Of a stretch of DNA of 41,598 nucleotides, positions 41,454-41,598 are shown in pieces. Every line of letters begins with the position of its first letter. The stretch's first letter is position 1. Both the position numbers and the translations under genes were made by a program. Source of the stretch: CAYMUL01 sp964393605 (GTDB taxonomy: Bacteria; Bacteroidota; Ignavibacteria; Ignavibacteriales; Ignavibacteriaceae); contig CAYMUL010000028.1 in the NCBI GenBank assembly GCA_964393605.1, positions 1 through 41,598 of the forward strand, read 5' to 3'. The notes below the pieces were generated by a model that ran no database searches, was not told the DNA's origin, and saw nothing but the letters and a program-made list of their open reading frames with translations.

Positions 41454-41479
41454 GTTAATAATTAAAAGTTAATAATTAA
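41454..41479. repeat. Short direct repeats GTTAATAATTA
   Basis: GTTAATAATTA occurs at 41454-41464 and 41469-41479, right after the stop codon and before the terminator. It belongs to the AT-rich dispersed repeat material of this genome. Confidence 0.5.
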
Positions 41480-41480
41480 C

Positions 41481-41515
41481 AAAAAGGTCGGGCACTTTGC
41501 TCGACCTTTTTTTTT
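41481..41515 (+). terminator. Strong rho-independent terminator after the T9SS gene
   Basis: AAAAAGGTCGGGCA (41481-41494) pairs with TGCTCGACCTTTTT (41498-41511), with a single G-U pair and a three-base loop, followed by further T bases. It closes the T9SS transcript. Confidence 0.85.
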
Positions 41516-41520
41516 GTTCT

Positions 41521-41598
41521 CTCTGTGTGCCTCCGGGTTCTCCGTGGTGAAAAAATAGAATGGTTAATTGAGATGGCAGATAAAGATAAAGATAATGA
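41521..41598. repeat. Dispersed repeat modules at the right edge
   Basis: CTCTGTGTGCCTCCGGGTTC then TCCGTGGTGAAAAAATAG (41521-41558) matches the style of the G/T-rich modules at 410-448 and 634-651. GATAAAGATAAAGATAATGA (41579-41598) matches the modules at 477-503 and 674-701 and is cut by the window end. The module order is the same as in 410-503. Confidence 0.65.

Overview
The window looks like a chromosome piece from a member of the Bacteroidota/Chlorobi (FCB) group, most likely an Ignavibacteria-like organism. The support is: a secreted protein ending in a type IX secretion sorting domain with the QNYPNPFNPSTKI motif; a TonB-dependent receptor with a carboxypeptidase-regulatory-like N-terminal domain; a CBM9/DUF5916 outer-membrane protein; AT-rich DNA; and several promoters that fit the Bacteroidota pattern TTTG-N17..19-TAnnTTTG. 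The exact genus cannot be read from the sequence.

Layout. 1-741 has no convincing gene. It is a mosaic of tandem, palindromic and dispersed repeats. 742-2674 holds msrA convergent with a secreted CBM20-like/esterase gene. 2876-6378 is an MCE lipid-transport operon: permease, an ABC ATPase that has lost its catalytic motifs, an MCE protein and a TPR lipoprotein. It is followed by glnS (6446-8116), convergent with a DEAD-box RNA helicase (8211-9560). 9998-14412 carries a TonB receptor, a small membrane protein, and an ECF sigma / zinc-finger anti-sigma / Spy-like sensor trio. 14461-20495 is on the minus strand: a small membrane protein (probable ATT start), a SulP transporter, a lipoprotein hydrolase, a QueG-like Fe-S protein, a Phd/ParE toxin-antitoxin pair, a GNAT acetyltransferase and a TrpF-like protein. 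20661-22820 is the DUF5916 protein, followed by an ORF6N gene remnant.

23507-26254 looks like a sulfur/thiol-responsive cluster: SigZ-type sigma factor, divergent ArsR regulator with its own palindromic operator, a sulfide:quinone oxidoreductase-like flavoprotein and a DsrE-like protein. Then come DUF72, a DUF433/DUF5615 toxin-antitoxin-like pair, and dinB. 29015-37340 is a compact nine-gene minus-strand operon: PrsW protease, unknown, nadD, meaB, acyl-CoA dehydrogenase, acyl-CoA carboxylase carboxyltransferase, an exported unknown protein, an NtrC-type response regulator and a HIT protein. The window ends with a 1254-residue secreted sialidase/BNR-fold protein with a T9SS tail, a strong terminator, and repeats of the same families seen at the window start.

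The most striking observations are the MCE operon whose MlaF-like subunit has no Walker A, signature or normal Walker B motif; the ArsR/SQR/DsrE/SigZ cluster; and the recurring families of intergenic repeats. No rRNA, tRNA, CRISPR array, integrase or complete insertion sequence was seen.
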